Origin: Alviniconcha marisindica
Taxonomy: Eukaryota > Mollusca > Gastropoda > Provannidae
Length of the DNA: 64,000 nt
NCBI GenBank assembly: GCA_018857735.1
Contig: JABMCL010000715.1
Location: 798,501 to 862,500, forward strand
Reading direction: 5' to 3'
Shown: piece after piece, positions 1 through 9,729 of the stretch
How positions within the stretch are numbered: position 1 is the stretch's first letter
How the letters are laid out: each line of letters starts with the position of its first letter
The notes under the pieces: generated by a model
The model's database searches: none
Told to the model about the DNA's origin: nothing
What the model saw: only the letters and a program-made list of their open reading frames with translations
Translations under genes and position numbers: made by a program

Positions 1-414
1 GTGGCTGTGACGGTGACTGCACAGGCCGGTGACAGCTGTGCGCATCGCCCGCCGGCCCATCGTCTGTCCTCACCGCTCACCACTGGCGCTGCTCGGACAG
101 CGGGCCCTGTCTTAGGGTCGGACCCGCTTTGTTTGCAAACACCGCATGGATTGGAGATGTCGCCAGGCTGACAAGAAATCAGGGGATGGAGACGGAAAGA
201 GTGGCTTGGGCCGGGTCATGCAGGTGGTCTGTGTGACCTTGCCCTCTGGTCACGGGTCAGTGGTGTGCACTCACTGTTGGCAGGCTTTCACCCAGTGTTG
301 CATAACAGCCTGACCCACAAGGCCGGAAGGTGCGTGCCATGGGCATAATTATATGATATGCGTATGTAAGTCTTTAGTCCATGCCTTGCGCTATGTGCGA
401 CCTGGTCCTGTGGC
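1..414. other. Unassigned sequence at the left edge
   Basis: Moderately GC-rich sequence with no recognisable exon, RNA gene or transposon. Short open stretches on the + strand show no family motif. It could be intron of the MON2 gene, whose 5' exons must lie to the left or be unrecognised, but nothing here proves that. Confidence 0.4.
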
Positions 415-1262
415 GGGTGGCCCCCCTGCCTGCTGCATTGGGTACCTGGGTACGGGGAGAAACAGCCCTGCCTGCTGCACTGGGTACGGGGAGAAACGGC
501 CCTACCTGTGGCACTGGGTACAGGGAGAAACGGCCCTGCCTGCTGCACAGGGTACCTGGGTACGGGGAGAAACGGCCCTGCCTGCTGTACTGGGTGCGGG
601 GAGAAACGGCCCTGCCTGCGGGGAGAAACGGCCCTGTCTGCGGCACTGGGTGCGGGCAGAAACGGCCCTGCCTGCTGCACTGGGTACGGGGAGAAACGGC
701 CCTGCCTGCGGCACTGGGTGCGGGGAGAAACGGCCCTGCCTGCGGCACTGGGTGCGGGGAGAAACGGCCCTGCCTGCGGCACTGGGTGCGGGGAGAAACG
801 GCCCTGCCTGCGGCACTGGGTGCGGGGAGAAACGGCCCTGCCTGCGCACTGGGTCGGGGAGAAACGGCCCTGCCTGCTGCACTGGGTCGGGACCCTGGGC
901 ACGGGTGAGAAACGGCCCTGCCTGCGGCACTGGGTGCGGGGAGAAACGGCCCTGCCTGCGGCACTGGGTGCGGGGAGAAACGGCCCTGCCTGCTGCACTG
1001 GGTACTTGGGTACAGGGAGAAACGGCCCTGCCTGCTGCACAGGGTACCTGGGTACGGGGAGAAACGGCCCTGCCTGCTGCACTGGGTACCTGGGTACGGG
1101 GAGAAACGGCCCTGCCTGCGGCACTGGGTGCGGGGAGAAACGGCCCTGCCTGCTGCACTGGGTACCTGGGTACGGGGAGAAACGGCCCTGCCTGCGGCAC
1201 TGGGTGCGGGGAGAAACGGCCCTGCCTGCTGCACTGGGTACCTGGGTACGGGGAGAAAGGGT
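415..1262. repeat. GC-rich minisatellite, about 23 copies
   Basis: Tandem units of about 33-41 bp share the core GGGGAGAAACGGCCCTGCCT, followed by GCACTGGGTAC or GCACTGGGTGC. Unit length varies because some copies carry an extra GGTACCTGG. The units lack stop codons in several frames, so long open frames of about 230-370 codons appear on both strands. These are artefacts of the repeat and not genes. Confidence 0.95.
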
Positions 1263-1619
1263 TCTGCCGCCCAGACCACCGACACAGCCTGCTGGTGTAG
1301 CTCTAACAGGACCACCAACATTGCGCTGCAGCTTGCTGGTGTATCTCTGCCCGTGCTGATCGATGTCGTTTGCCTTTGGGGAATGTGGCTGTGGCCAGCC
1401 TTGTGGGACCACAGATTGTACCGTTAATGGACAAGTCCAAGGTTAGGGGTGATTTTTGACACGATTCCCGTTAAAGCTCGCTGAGAACAATGATGTAGGT
1501 GAAACTGTGATCTGAGGGTTATAAATGCACGAAAAAAGGCATTTTCTGTCGTACAGAAAGCGTCGCCATGACGCCCAAATCACGTGGCCTACTACGTCAC
1601 TCTGGGGAGTCGCTGCAAA

Positions 1620-1718
1620 ATGGCCAACTCGAGCTCCGAAGACGAAACTGATACTTTGCCCGAGAGACCCACAAGGATACAGCCGTATTAGTTTGAGCCT
1701 GTCAGGCAGGATTTGGAA
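1620..1718 (+). pseudogene. P2X7-like N-terminal fragment with premature stop
   Basis: The ATG at 1620 opens MANSSSEDETDTLPERP, then RIQPY, a TAG stop at 1689-1691, and FEPVRQDLE. The acidic start followed by an IQPYxFEP-type motif resembles the many mollusc and fish proteins annotated as P2X purinoceptor 7-like. Those proteins continue into a Cys-rich domain that is absent here. Identification rests on a short motif, so confidence is modest. It overlaps the antisense THAP relic. Confidence 0.4.
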
Positions 1719-1739
1719 AGAGTACCGGAACATCGTGTC

Positions 1740-1967
1740 AGCAGACCCCATGCGGTATTCCGTGGAGTTTGCGAAATCTCACTCACTGAAGTGCTCGCTA
1801 CACAAATGGGCGTGATGCGGCGCAGCAAGAAAGTCAGCTCGTTTGAATTGTATAAATTTAATCCACTTTCGCCTCACTGCGGGTCGATTGCGCGGGAGCT
1901 CGTGCATTGTTATACCTGGGGTCGTCTGCGAATTCTTACAGTTCGCGGCAACACAGTAGGCCGGCAT
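1740..1967 (-). pseudogene. THAP zinc-finger domain fragment with in-frame stop
   Basis: Translation from the ATG at 1967-1965 gives MPAYCVAANCKN, then RKWIKF and CSEHFSE. These are the first two cysteines, the tryptophan and the C-x2-H of the C2CH THAP DNA-binding domain. A TGA at 1781-1779 interrupts it. In the same frame after the stop it continues DFANSTEYRMG, the usual THAP continuation, and then loses similarity. THAP domains occur in P-element-like transposases and in host DNA-binding proteins. The stop and collapse indicate a dead copy. Splicing at a GTGAGT just before the stop is an alternative. Confidence 0.7.
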
Positions 1968-2057
1968 AGTTAACTTTTTTGTCGACCACACGCATACACA
2001 GTTTACTGAAGAATCTAAGATGGCAACCGCACTGACTCCCCAGACTGACGTCACTTC

Positions 2058-2394
2058 CGGGAAAGTCTACAGAAAATAAAATCGATTAAAAACCCAATTA
2101 AACATTTATTTTTAATTTTCATTAAATCTGAAACTAGTGACTCGTTTGTCAATCATTTCGATGGTCATTTTGCATACTTAAAAACCTTGGACTTTTACTT
2201 TAACCCTGCAGCTGGACGGTCTTTGATGGACCACGGGGCTTCGCCGTCTCTAGGAAAGCCAGCTGAGACGGAGCGGCGTCACGTGCTGCCCGAGACGCTA
2301 CACTACAAACCGACTCAAGGGTCATGATGGGGGTGACATTTCCAGATTTTGCCGGCAGATTTATGTGTTTCCCCTCTGTAAAGAACTATGCTGA
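2058..2394. other. No feature recognised
   Basis: AT-rich then mixed sequence. No exon, RNA gene or repeat family was recognised. Confidence 0.4.
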
Positions 2395-2590
2395 GCAAGC
2401 ATCCGTTTACGACATCCTTCCTCCAACCACTTCGGAGTAAGGGTGCCGGAAAGCGAGGGTTGGAGTCAAACTCCAAGCATTGGTTTACGACACTCTTCCT
2501 TGGAGGAGGGTGCCGGAAAGCAATGCTCAGAGTGAGAGTTGGAGTAGAGGGGTGCCGGAAAGCGAGGCTTGGGGTGCCCATGGCTGTGAT
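2395..2590. repeat. Dispersed repeat (family also at 59.48-59.93 kb)
   Basis: It contains TTTACGACATCCTTCCTCCA and two copies of GGGTGCCGGAAAGC. The same words occur at 59484-59517 and 59895-59930. The shared blocks are dispersed copies of one noncoding repeat, and here the block appears partly duplicated in tandem. Confidence 0.7.
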
Positions 2591-2689
2591 CTTCAAGTAT
2601 TCGTCTGCCGTCTGAGTGCCCTCGCGGGGTGTGTCGGGATGACAGTCATTTTTGCACCACTAGTTAGTGTTTGGCATCCACACTTGCTT

Positions 2690-3039
2690 TGAGTGTTAGG
2701 GTGTGAAGGTTAAAGCATGATGGTTAGGCATAGGAGATGACAGTTAAGTAACGTTAATGGTTTGGGTTCGAGTATAATGGTTTGGGTATGATGGTTAGGG
2801 TTAGAGTATTAGGGGGTTAGCGATGATGGTTTGGGTTAGAGTATGGTCAGTGGCGCATCGTCATTAGCTGGAGCATGGTTTCGTGCAGTCTTCAGTGTCG
2901 AGGACACAGGGTTCAGATCCCTGAAAACTTCCTGTCCCATATCTTCTGCCGGAACTGCTGAACCTTTTGCAACGGTCACGGTACTCATTCACTGAGCACA
3001 CTCGGTCAGTCCACAAACAGACACTACACTACCCCGACT
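2690..3039. other. Short TGGTTWGGGT-rich tract and possible tRNA-like segment
   Basis: From about 2695 to 2850 short degenerate repeats such as ATGATGGTTTGGGTTAGAG occur. Around 2915 the sequence GGGTTCAGATCCC resembles a tRNA B box (GGTTCRANYCC), but no convincing A box or cloverleaf could be drawn. A decayed SINE is possible. Confidence 0.25.
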
Positions 3040-3640
3040 CTGTGATAGTCTAGAGACACTACACTACACTGTGATAGTCCAGAGACGCTACATTACACTG
3101 TGATAGTCTAGAGACACTACACTACACTGTGATAGTCCAGAGACGCTACATTACACTGTGATAGTCCAGAGACGCTACATTACACTGTGATAGTCCAGAG
3201 ACACCGCACTACACTGTGATAGTCCAGATACGCTACATTACACTGTGATAGTCCAGAGACACAGCACTACACTGTGATAGTCCAGAGACACTACACTACA
3301 CTGACTGTGATAGTCTAGAGGCTCTGCACTACACTGTGATAGTCCAGAGACACTACACTACACTGTGATAGTCCAGAGACACCGCACTACACTGTGATAG
3401 TCCAGAGACACTACACTACACTGTGATAGTCCAGAGACACTACACTACACTGTGATAGTCCAGACACTACACTACACTGTGATAGTCCAGAGACACTATA
3501 CTATACTACACTGGCTGCCTTGTCTGTGATCAGTCCAGAGACGCTACACTGCACTACACAACACTGATAGTCCCGACACAACACTGTGGTAGGCCAGAGA
3601 CGTACACTAAACAACACTGATAGTCCAGAAACACTGTATT
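3040..3640. repeat. 29-bp minisatellite, GATAGTCCAGAGACACTACA core
   Basis: About 16 tandem units of GATAGTCCAGAGACACTACA plus CTACACTGT. The best copies lie at 3050-3520, with degenerate copies to about 3640. It is followed by a poly-G tract at 3681-3699. Confidence 0.95.
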
Positions 3641-3699
3641 ATACTATACTGGCAGCTAACTTTTAGTTCTTGTCACGATGGGGGGGGGGGGGGGGGGGA

Positions 3700-4300
3700 G
3701 TATTATTCGGTTGTATTCATGCCCCAATACATCATGCTGCGTCAGTGGGTCACTGGAACACTGAAAGGTAGGGCTGCGGTCCAGTGAGCTTGCTGAAGCA
3801 AGACAGGCCAGGTAGAGAGTGAACACGCTAGACATGCCACGTAACGTTGCCAGGGCCAGGGAAGGAAAGCGAGGTGAACTGCGCTATGTTTAGCGGCAGG
3901 TTGCCTAATAGCGTTATTGGATGAAGATGGACGGCCTCCGAGCTGATGGCTTCATTGTTGACCTACTTTGAGGTCTGGGCTATTGCAGGTTTTAGTGTAC
4001 GCCACGTTCGCCTTGAGGCTGTTTTGATAGTGTTGCGATTAGAGCATCAAGCCAGCGATGGAGACCAACTCTGAAGAGGGTCTGCTTTACATTGAACAGT
4101 TACGGAAAGTACATAAACTAAAAATGTTTATCATCATTACATTTTGCAACATTATCATTAATACATATTTTGTCTCTTGTACTTGGTTTCAGATTTGCCA
4201 CCATATTTAAAATAGTTTACAACCAAACTCAGCTTTGAGGATTCAAGGGCTTCACAGCCAGTTGGATGTTGTAGCACTGCTTGCGACTCTTGAGCAGCCA
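3700..4300. other. No feature recognised
   Basis: Unique-looking sequence without a recognisable exon or repeat. Confidence 0.4.
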
Positions 4301-4303
4301 GCT

Positions 4304-4402
4304 GCGGCTGAAACTATACTACACTAGTGTAGTGTCTATGCGGCTGAAACTACATTACACTAGTGTAGTGTCTATGCGGCTGAAACTACACTACACTAGT
4401 CT
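4304..4402. repeat. Three copies of a 36-bp unit with an internal palindrome
   Basis: The unit GCGGCTGAAACTACACTACA is followed by CTAGTGTAGTGTCTAT. It includes the perfect palindrome ACTACACTAGTGTAGT, so each unit can form a short hairpin. Confidence 0.8.
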
Positions 4403-5504
4403 ATGCTGAAACAAGCTGCGACCAGTGAACAACCAGCCTATCACTGTGCTGAACCTGAACTGTGCTTTAACTCAAAGGTTGCGTTTTAAAATGCCCATAG
4501 ATTAATATAAAGTTCACTAAAATCAAGCTTCGCGAGTAGCAATTGGCAGGACTGAATATGCAGTTGAAATTGCCTCAAATGTCTACCTCTGATGTCTGGC
4601 AGAAACTGAGTGGTGAACTTGCTTACTTGTGCTGGTTTAACACCAAAGTTCACAAACTTGTGTGGCACTGACATGAGGGGTGAACTTGCTTGCGCTGGTT
4701 TAATAGCGACGTTTACTAAATTGCATGGTACTGGAATGAAGGGTGAAACGGCGAGAGGGGCATTTTACACAGAATACTTAATTTTGTTGATTTCTTCAAC
4801 CGAAGTGATTACTACAATATAGCATGCTTTCTCTGGCACGAGAGAGTGAAAGTGTGTCTGTCGCTCAATCGGCTAGTGAAACTGCGCGTTGCCAGGGACG
4901 ATGACCCTGGTGTCAAACCGTTTAGCCACCCGCTGACGGCGTGCGTTGTGACGTGAAGTGAGAACGTTGCTGTTACAAGGGAGCGTGCGTGGCGGGTTGT
5001 AATGGCTGGAAATGTTGGGGCGGGTAGAGAGGCCCGTTGCAGGGCCTTATCATGGCGGCCGTGAGGGGTGACGAGTGATGTTGCAAAGTTATTGAGGAAA
5101 CGGCAGTTGAGGACACAGCTTGCAGAAATTCAAGTCTGGCGTTGGCTGACCTCCCAGGGTCATTTGTCTGCTGCGCCATTTGTCTGTTTAGTTCTTTCTT
5201 TCATTGTTTGAGTCACGTTAATTTGACACAGTCACTGAATATGGTTATCATTGTCAGATACCGAAGCCATATCATGGAATGCCCACCAAGTTCCACAGCA
5301 TTTGCAATAATGATACCGTGAAGAATTACTTGAAGAACATTTCAATACTAATAAAATAAGTTGGAATGAGATCTGAGTAGTACAGTAGTAGTAGTCATTT
5401 GGACCTTAACATTCAACATAGGATCACTTCAGGATGATCCGACTGTCACGAACAAATGCATATTTTAAAACTTCTCATAGCAAACCTTTTCTTTTTGACA
5501 GTCA
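4403..5504. other. No gene recognised
   Basis: 4600-4760 holds two diverged copies of a GGTGAACTTGCTT...GCTGGTTTAA block. 4900-5180 is locally GC-rich without recognisable coding similarity. The rest is AT-rich. Confidence 0.35.
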
Positions 5505-5705
5505 AATCTACTAACTCGTCCCTACCCAAATATTAAACAAAACCTACATGCACTAACACCGAACATTTTTGAGGAGTTAGTCCCTTCAGTATTGCCCTTG
5601 TTAAAAAAAGCATACAACTGCAAGGCTAGGGCATTCTGTTTGATTCTGTCATCACCATATTAAAGAAAAGTGTGAAAAGGGATGGGCAGAAGCTTTTTCT
5701 TCACA
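5505..5705. repeat. Dispersed repeat, copy 1 (copy 2 at 28.41-28.60 kb)
   Basis: It shares in order TTAGTCC, TTCA, ATATTGCCC or ATTACCCCTGT, AAAAAG, GGCTAGGGCA, ATCATC and GAAAAGGGATGGGCA with 28410-28600. Both are diverged copies of one element in the same orientation. No coding capacity or termini were identified. Confidence 0.6.
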
Positions 5706-6960
5706 GAGTGTTGAATAAATTGATACTGGAACTGCTGTGTGTGTATGGGTGGGGGTGGGGAGGGGGGGGGGGCTTTGTCAGTAGATATTTTCTGAACTGC
5801 TCAACCTTTTGTAACCAAACTTGGCATGGTGGTGCATGCTACATAGTGTTGAGTCCATTCAGTGTGTATTTAGATCAGGTCTGTTCACTGGACCAGGTAT
5901 ATTCAGGGTGTGCAAGGTCCACTGAATGTGTAATTAAAGTAGGTTCATTTGCTAGACCACAGATTCAGTGTGTTATTAGACCACATGCATTCACAAGACA
6001 AGGACCACAGATTCATTGTGTAGACCACGTCCATTCACATGACCAGGACCACAGATTCAGTGTGTAAACTGACCAGGTCCGTTAAGGGGGGGGGGGAGGG
6101 GGGGGGGGCTGTTCACACAAATCACAGAATGACACTGACCAGCAGCAGACTAAGGCCAGACCTCACAAGATAACTCATCCTCAGGGCTGGTGCCCTTTAG
6201 TGTGGCAGTGTGTTGGGATGGTCACAGCCCTGAGGCTATTGATTGGGGACTGGTCCCTCCTGGTGTTGAACACAGCTCCATCACATGTGCACCGGTCAGT
6301 GGTCACATCCTGTGTTGGTCAGCCTTGCCCCACACTGACCATTGGCTTGGTGGCCAGGGTGCATGATGCATTGCTCAGCCAGCAGATTCCATCTGCACTA
6401 AGCCTGTAGTGTTCCTGCTTAGCTGTTTGACAGCCATTGCCCTTTGGGGTTTGATTTGTGCGTAAGACAAAATGTAGAGAGGTGATTGTCAGTGTTGGGC
6501 CATCCAAGTGGCCTGGGCAGCCATTTGGATATTGTAAATAATTGTGTGAAGCATGGTTTATTTGGAACTTTTTTAAATGAAAGCTTTTAATTCAGAGTTT
6601 GCACAATAATAATAATGAAATAGTTCTAAAGTGCAAACCTAAATAACATAAAAAGAGCTTGTCGTGCTATACATAATTCAAATGTAATTTGAGATGCCTC
6701 TAGTGGAAATGACAATAAGAAAGAACCACAATAGGTTTCATATGACAATGTTGATACCAGTTTTAGTGCACTGACCCACTTTGAAGCCAAGAAGGCCATA
6801 GGAGAGCCCAGAGTTACATCAAAATCTATGGCCTCCCTTTTTGAAGGGGAGTTTAGGAGCAGTTGTGCTAAATGTGTAGCAGACCCCAAGGTCAACCAGT
6901 GATCCCCGTTTTGTCCCAGAAACTACAGAATTGCATCAAACTGCATGCATGGTCCATCCA
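5706..6960. other. No gene recognised; short repeats
   Basis: 5880-6070 contains a degenerate repeat with GACCA...CACAGATTCAGTGTG. Poly-G runs lie near 5760 and 6086-6108. The remainder shows no recognisable exon. Confidence 0.35.
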
Positions 6961-6988
6961 TGTGTGTGTGTGTGTGTGTGTGTGTGTA
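6961..6988. repeat. (TG)n microsatellite
   Basis: About 13 consecutive TG dinucleotides immediately upstream of the LINE relic. Confidence 0.95.
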
Positions 6989-7039
6989 TTTGACATGCCA
7001 TATGTACATGTATGTATTGCCATATATCGCAACACTCAC

Positions 7040-7610
7040 TTTATGTCACTTTGACGGCACTCTTCTGCCATACCTGTCTTCTTCTCTCTGCACATATCAA
7101 CTACCGTGCTCCCTTCATTCTTCGACAGAAAGACTGCTCAAAATTCCAAAAACAAACCTGAAAACCTTCAGTGAACGTTCTTTTGGTTACACTGCTCCGA
7201 CTGTCTGGAACTCGCTGCCACCGACCTGAGAGCTTCTCCCTCCCTTCCAACTTTCAAAGCTAACCTAAAAACGCATCTCTTCTGCCAAGCCTTCTGATTG
7301 ATTTGTACATGCCAACGCTACCTGTTTCATATTCGTGTGTGTGTGCGTGTGTGTCAGTTGGGGGCGGGGGTGGGGACTGGGAGAGATGGAATTAAGGGTA
7401 GGTAGTAATATAATGATTCATTTTCTTTATATATTGCTGCTTCTCATATGGCACATGTACTTGTATATTATACATTGTTAGTTATCATAATTATATGTAT
7501 TACGTTTGTGAAACTTAGAAAATGTTGGAGAATGTTGTAAAGCACAATGAGTTTGGGTACACCAGAGAATAGTGCTATTCAAAAGTTATCTATTATTATT
7601 ATTTATTATC
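7040..7610 (+). mobile_element. 5'-truncated non-LTR retrotransposon: ORF2 C-terminus plus 3' tail
   Basis: The + frame gives a block ending KTNLKTFSERSFGYTAPTVW then NSLPP, the characteristic C-terminal end of LINE ORF2 proteins. The expected continuation (LRASPSLPTFKANLKTHLF) sits in another frame, so a one-base frameshift near 7227 has broken it. Downstream is a typical LINE/SINE 3' tail: GTAAAGCACAATGAG, then AATAGTGCTATTCAAAAG and a TTATTATT tract at about 7590-7610. The copy is inactive. The clade was not resolved. Confidence 0.8.
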
Positions 7611-7734
7611 AAAATTGAGATTTTCTTTGGTGTTATGAATTTGATCCATGTCAGCCTTTACAGGGTGGTGTGCGTATTCTCTTGGAACTTATCAGTTCAT
7701 GCTACTTCTTGTGACTCTGGAACTGTATAGTAGT

Positions 7735-8615
7735 GTCCCAAGCTTATTGTCCCAGGCTGCAAGTTTACAGTGGTGTCAAACACCACATGCTTATTGTCCC
7801 AGGCTGCAAGTTTACACCACCTGCTTATTGTCCCCACCAGCAAGTTTACAGTGGTGTCAAACGCCACCTGCTTATTGTCCCCACCTGCAAGTTTACAGTG
7901 GTGTCAAACACCACCTGCTTATTGTCCCCACCTGCAAGTTTACAGTGGTGTTAAACATCACCTGCTTATTGTCCGCGCAAGCAAGTTTACAGTGGTGTCA
8001 AACACCACCTGCTTATTGTCCCCGCTAGCAAGTTTACAGTGGTGTCAAACACCACCTGCTTATTGTCCCCGCCAGCAAGTTTACAGTGGTGTCAAACACC
8101 ACCTGCTTATTGTCCCCGCCAGCAAGTTTACAGTGGTGTCAAACACCACACATTTATTGTCCCCACCAGCAAGTTTATAGTGGTGTCAAACACCACCTGC
8201 TTATTGTCCCCACCTGCAAGTTAACAGTAGTGTCAAATACCACACATTTATTGTCCCCACCAGCAAGTTTATAGTGGTGTCAAACACCACCTGCTTATTG
8301 TCCCCACCTGCAAGTTTACAGTGGTGTCAAACACCACCTGCTTATTGTCCCCACCTGCAAGTTTACAGTGGTGTCAAACACCACCTGCTTATTGTCCCTG
8401 CCAGCAAGTTTACGGTGGTGTCAAACACCACCTGCTTATTGTCCCCACCAGCAAGTTTACAGTGGTGTCAAACACCACCTGCTTATTGTCCCCACCAGCA
8501 AGTTTACAGTGGTGTCAAACACCACACATTTATTGTCCCCACCAGCAAGTTTATAGTGGTGTCAAACACCACCTGCATATTGTCCCCACCTGCAAGTGTA
8601 ACAGTAGTGTCCCCA
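7735..8615. repeat. 47-bp minisatellite, about 19 copies
   Basis: The units read GTCCCCACCTGCAAGTTTAC, AGTGGTGTCAAACACCACCT, GCTTATT. Each contains the inverted word GGTGTCAAACACC, able to form a 5-bp stem hairpin. Copies alternate between CACCTGCAAG and CACCAGCAAG, and the latter resembles a splice acceptor (TTATTGTCCCCACCAG). Open frames through it are repeat artefacts. Confidence 0.95.
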
Positions 8616-9335
8616 CCTGAAGGACTGGGCAGTAGGTCCAGCTGGGAAGTTTTTTCATTCATTCATTCATTCATTCATTCATAACCACACTGAGCTGAGC
8701 TGAACAGACAGCTGACACTTGAACTGCAGTGAACTGTGTGGAACGCACCTGCAGTCAGGAGCCACTCCACTCCTTAGCTAAGAGCCTGTGAGGCAGAGGT
8801 ACATAGGAAAGTACTGATCACAGATAGTGTAGTCACCAGTACTGGAAACGAAGGATTGAGATTAGTTGGTGCGTGTATGCATGCATGCTCTGCTGGTATT
8901 TAGTAATAAAACATATGCATGTGTGTGTGTGAGAGAGAGAGAGAGAGAGTGTGTATGTGCATGCATATGTGCGTGCATGTGTGTATGCTGGCCTCAGAAG
9001 TTCCAGTGAGTGACTTAGCTGGAGACTGCCTCACTTGGTGGCGCTGGGTGCATTTGGGGCTGTAACAAAGCTCAAGTCAGCTGCAAATTCCCCCCCCCCC
9101 ACCCACCCACCCACACACACACATACACTAGCAAGTTGCTGCTGGGCATATAAGGCAGTGGGAAGCTCAAGCTGGCAGAGTTGCTCATTACAGCTGTAGA
9201 AATTGTGTGTGGTCAGATCCACTGATACAGTCCCGATGATCTGCTGTTTTGCTTGATTACTTTCAATTTGTTCTTCTGCCTTTGGTACTTGCACTGATTG
9301 ATCTGTGGGGTAAGCCATCACACTTTATTTTTCAG
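8616..9335. other. No exon recognised; microsatellites
   Basis: It holds an (ATTC)n run at about 8655-8682, a (GT)n/(GA)n run at about 8920-8955, and a C-rich then (CCCA)n(CA)n tract at 9090-9125. No MON2 exon could be recognised here. Confidence 0.4.
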
Positions 9336-9611
9336 ATGTCTGAGGCAACCAGGACAAACATTTTTTTTCTTCAGATCTGTGGGGTAAACCTTGCACCCTG
9401 GCTGTCTATTTTCAGATCTGTGGGGTAAACCGTGCACCCTGGCTGTCTGTTTTCAGATCTGTGGGGTAAACCTTGCACCCTGGCTGTCTGTTTTCAGATC
9501 TGTGGGGTAAACCTTGCAACCTGGCTGTCTGTTTTCAGACCTGCTGGGTAAATCTTTGACTCTGCTGTCTGTTTTCAGATCTGTGGGATAAACCTTGCTG
9601 TTTATTTTTAG
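9336..9611 (+). repeat. Acceptor-side array before MON2 exon A (about 41 bp, 5-6 copies)
   Basis: The units read GGCTGTCTGTTTTCAG, then ATCTGTGGGGTAAACCTTGC. Every copy has a pyrimidine tract plus TTTTCAG, i.e. a splice-acceptor-like end. The real acceptor TTTATTTTTAG at 9611 follows the last copy. The array therefore presents several candidate 3' splice sites in series upstream of the exon. Confidence 0.85.
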
Positions 9612-9729
9612 ATGCTGAGACTGCCACTGGGCCTGAAGTATGACTGTCCGTCGCCCACCACCTGGCAGCAGGCTGTCTCCGCCTTCAACACCATCATTGC
9701 CTTGGGCCTACCTGTCGCACGGAAGCATG
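9612..9729 (+). CDS. MON2: MON2 exon A
   Basis: 39 codons plus one base, from acceptor TTTTTAG to donor CATG|GTCAGC. It encodes [20 protein letters not shown] and ends GLPVARKH. The ATG at its first base is coincidental, since the homology is internal to MON2. Confidence 0.88.

Larger units (their letters stand above)
1591..2057. mobile_element. Inverted-repeat-flanked relic with THAP and P2X7-like fragments
   Basis: The left edge (1593-1615) reads ACGTCACTCTGGGGAGTC. The right edge read on the - strand (from about 2052) has the near-identical ACGTCAGTCTGGGGAGTC, so the ends form an imperfect inverted repeat of about 23 bp. Each end is followed inward by a methionine codon of a coding-like fragment: P2X7-like on + and THAP on -. 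The two face each other and collide in the middle. This resembles an internally deleted DNA transposon, but no target-site duplication was established. Confidence 0.45.

Noticed and set aside
288..1412. Open frames of 230-374 codons on both strands
   Set aside because: They are read-throughs of the 415-1262 minisatellite; several frames on both strands are open at once and the peptide is the repeat unit.
2905..2930. tRNA gene
   Set aside because: Only a B-box-like GGGTTCAGATCCC is present; no A box at the right distance and no cloverleaf.
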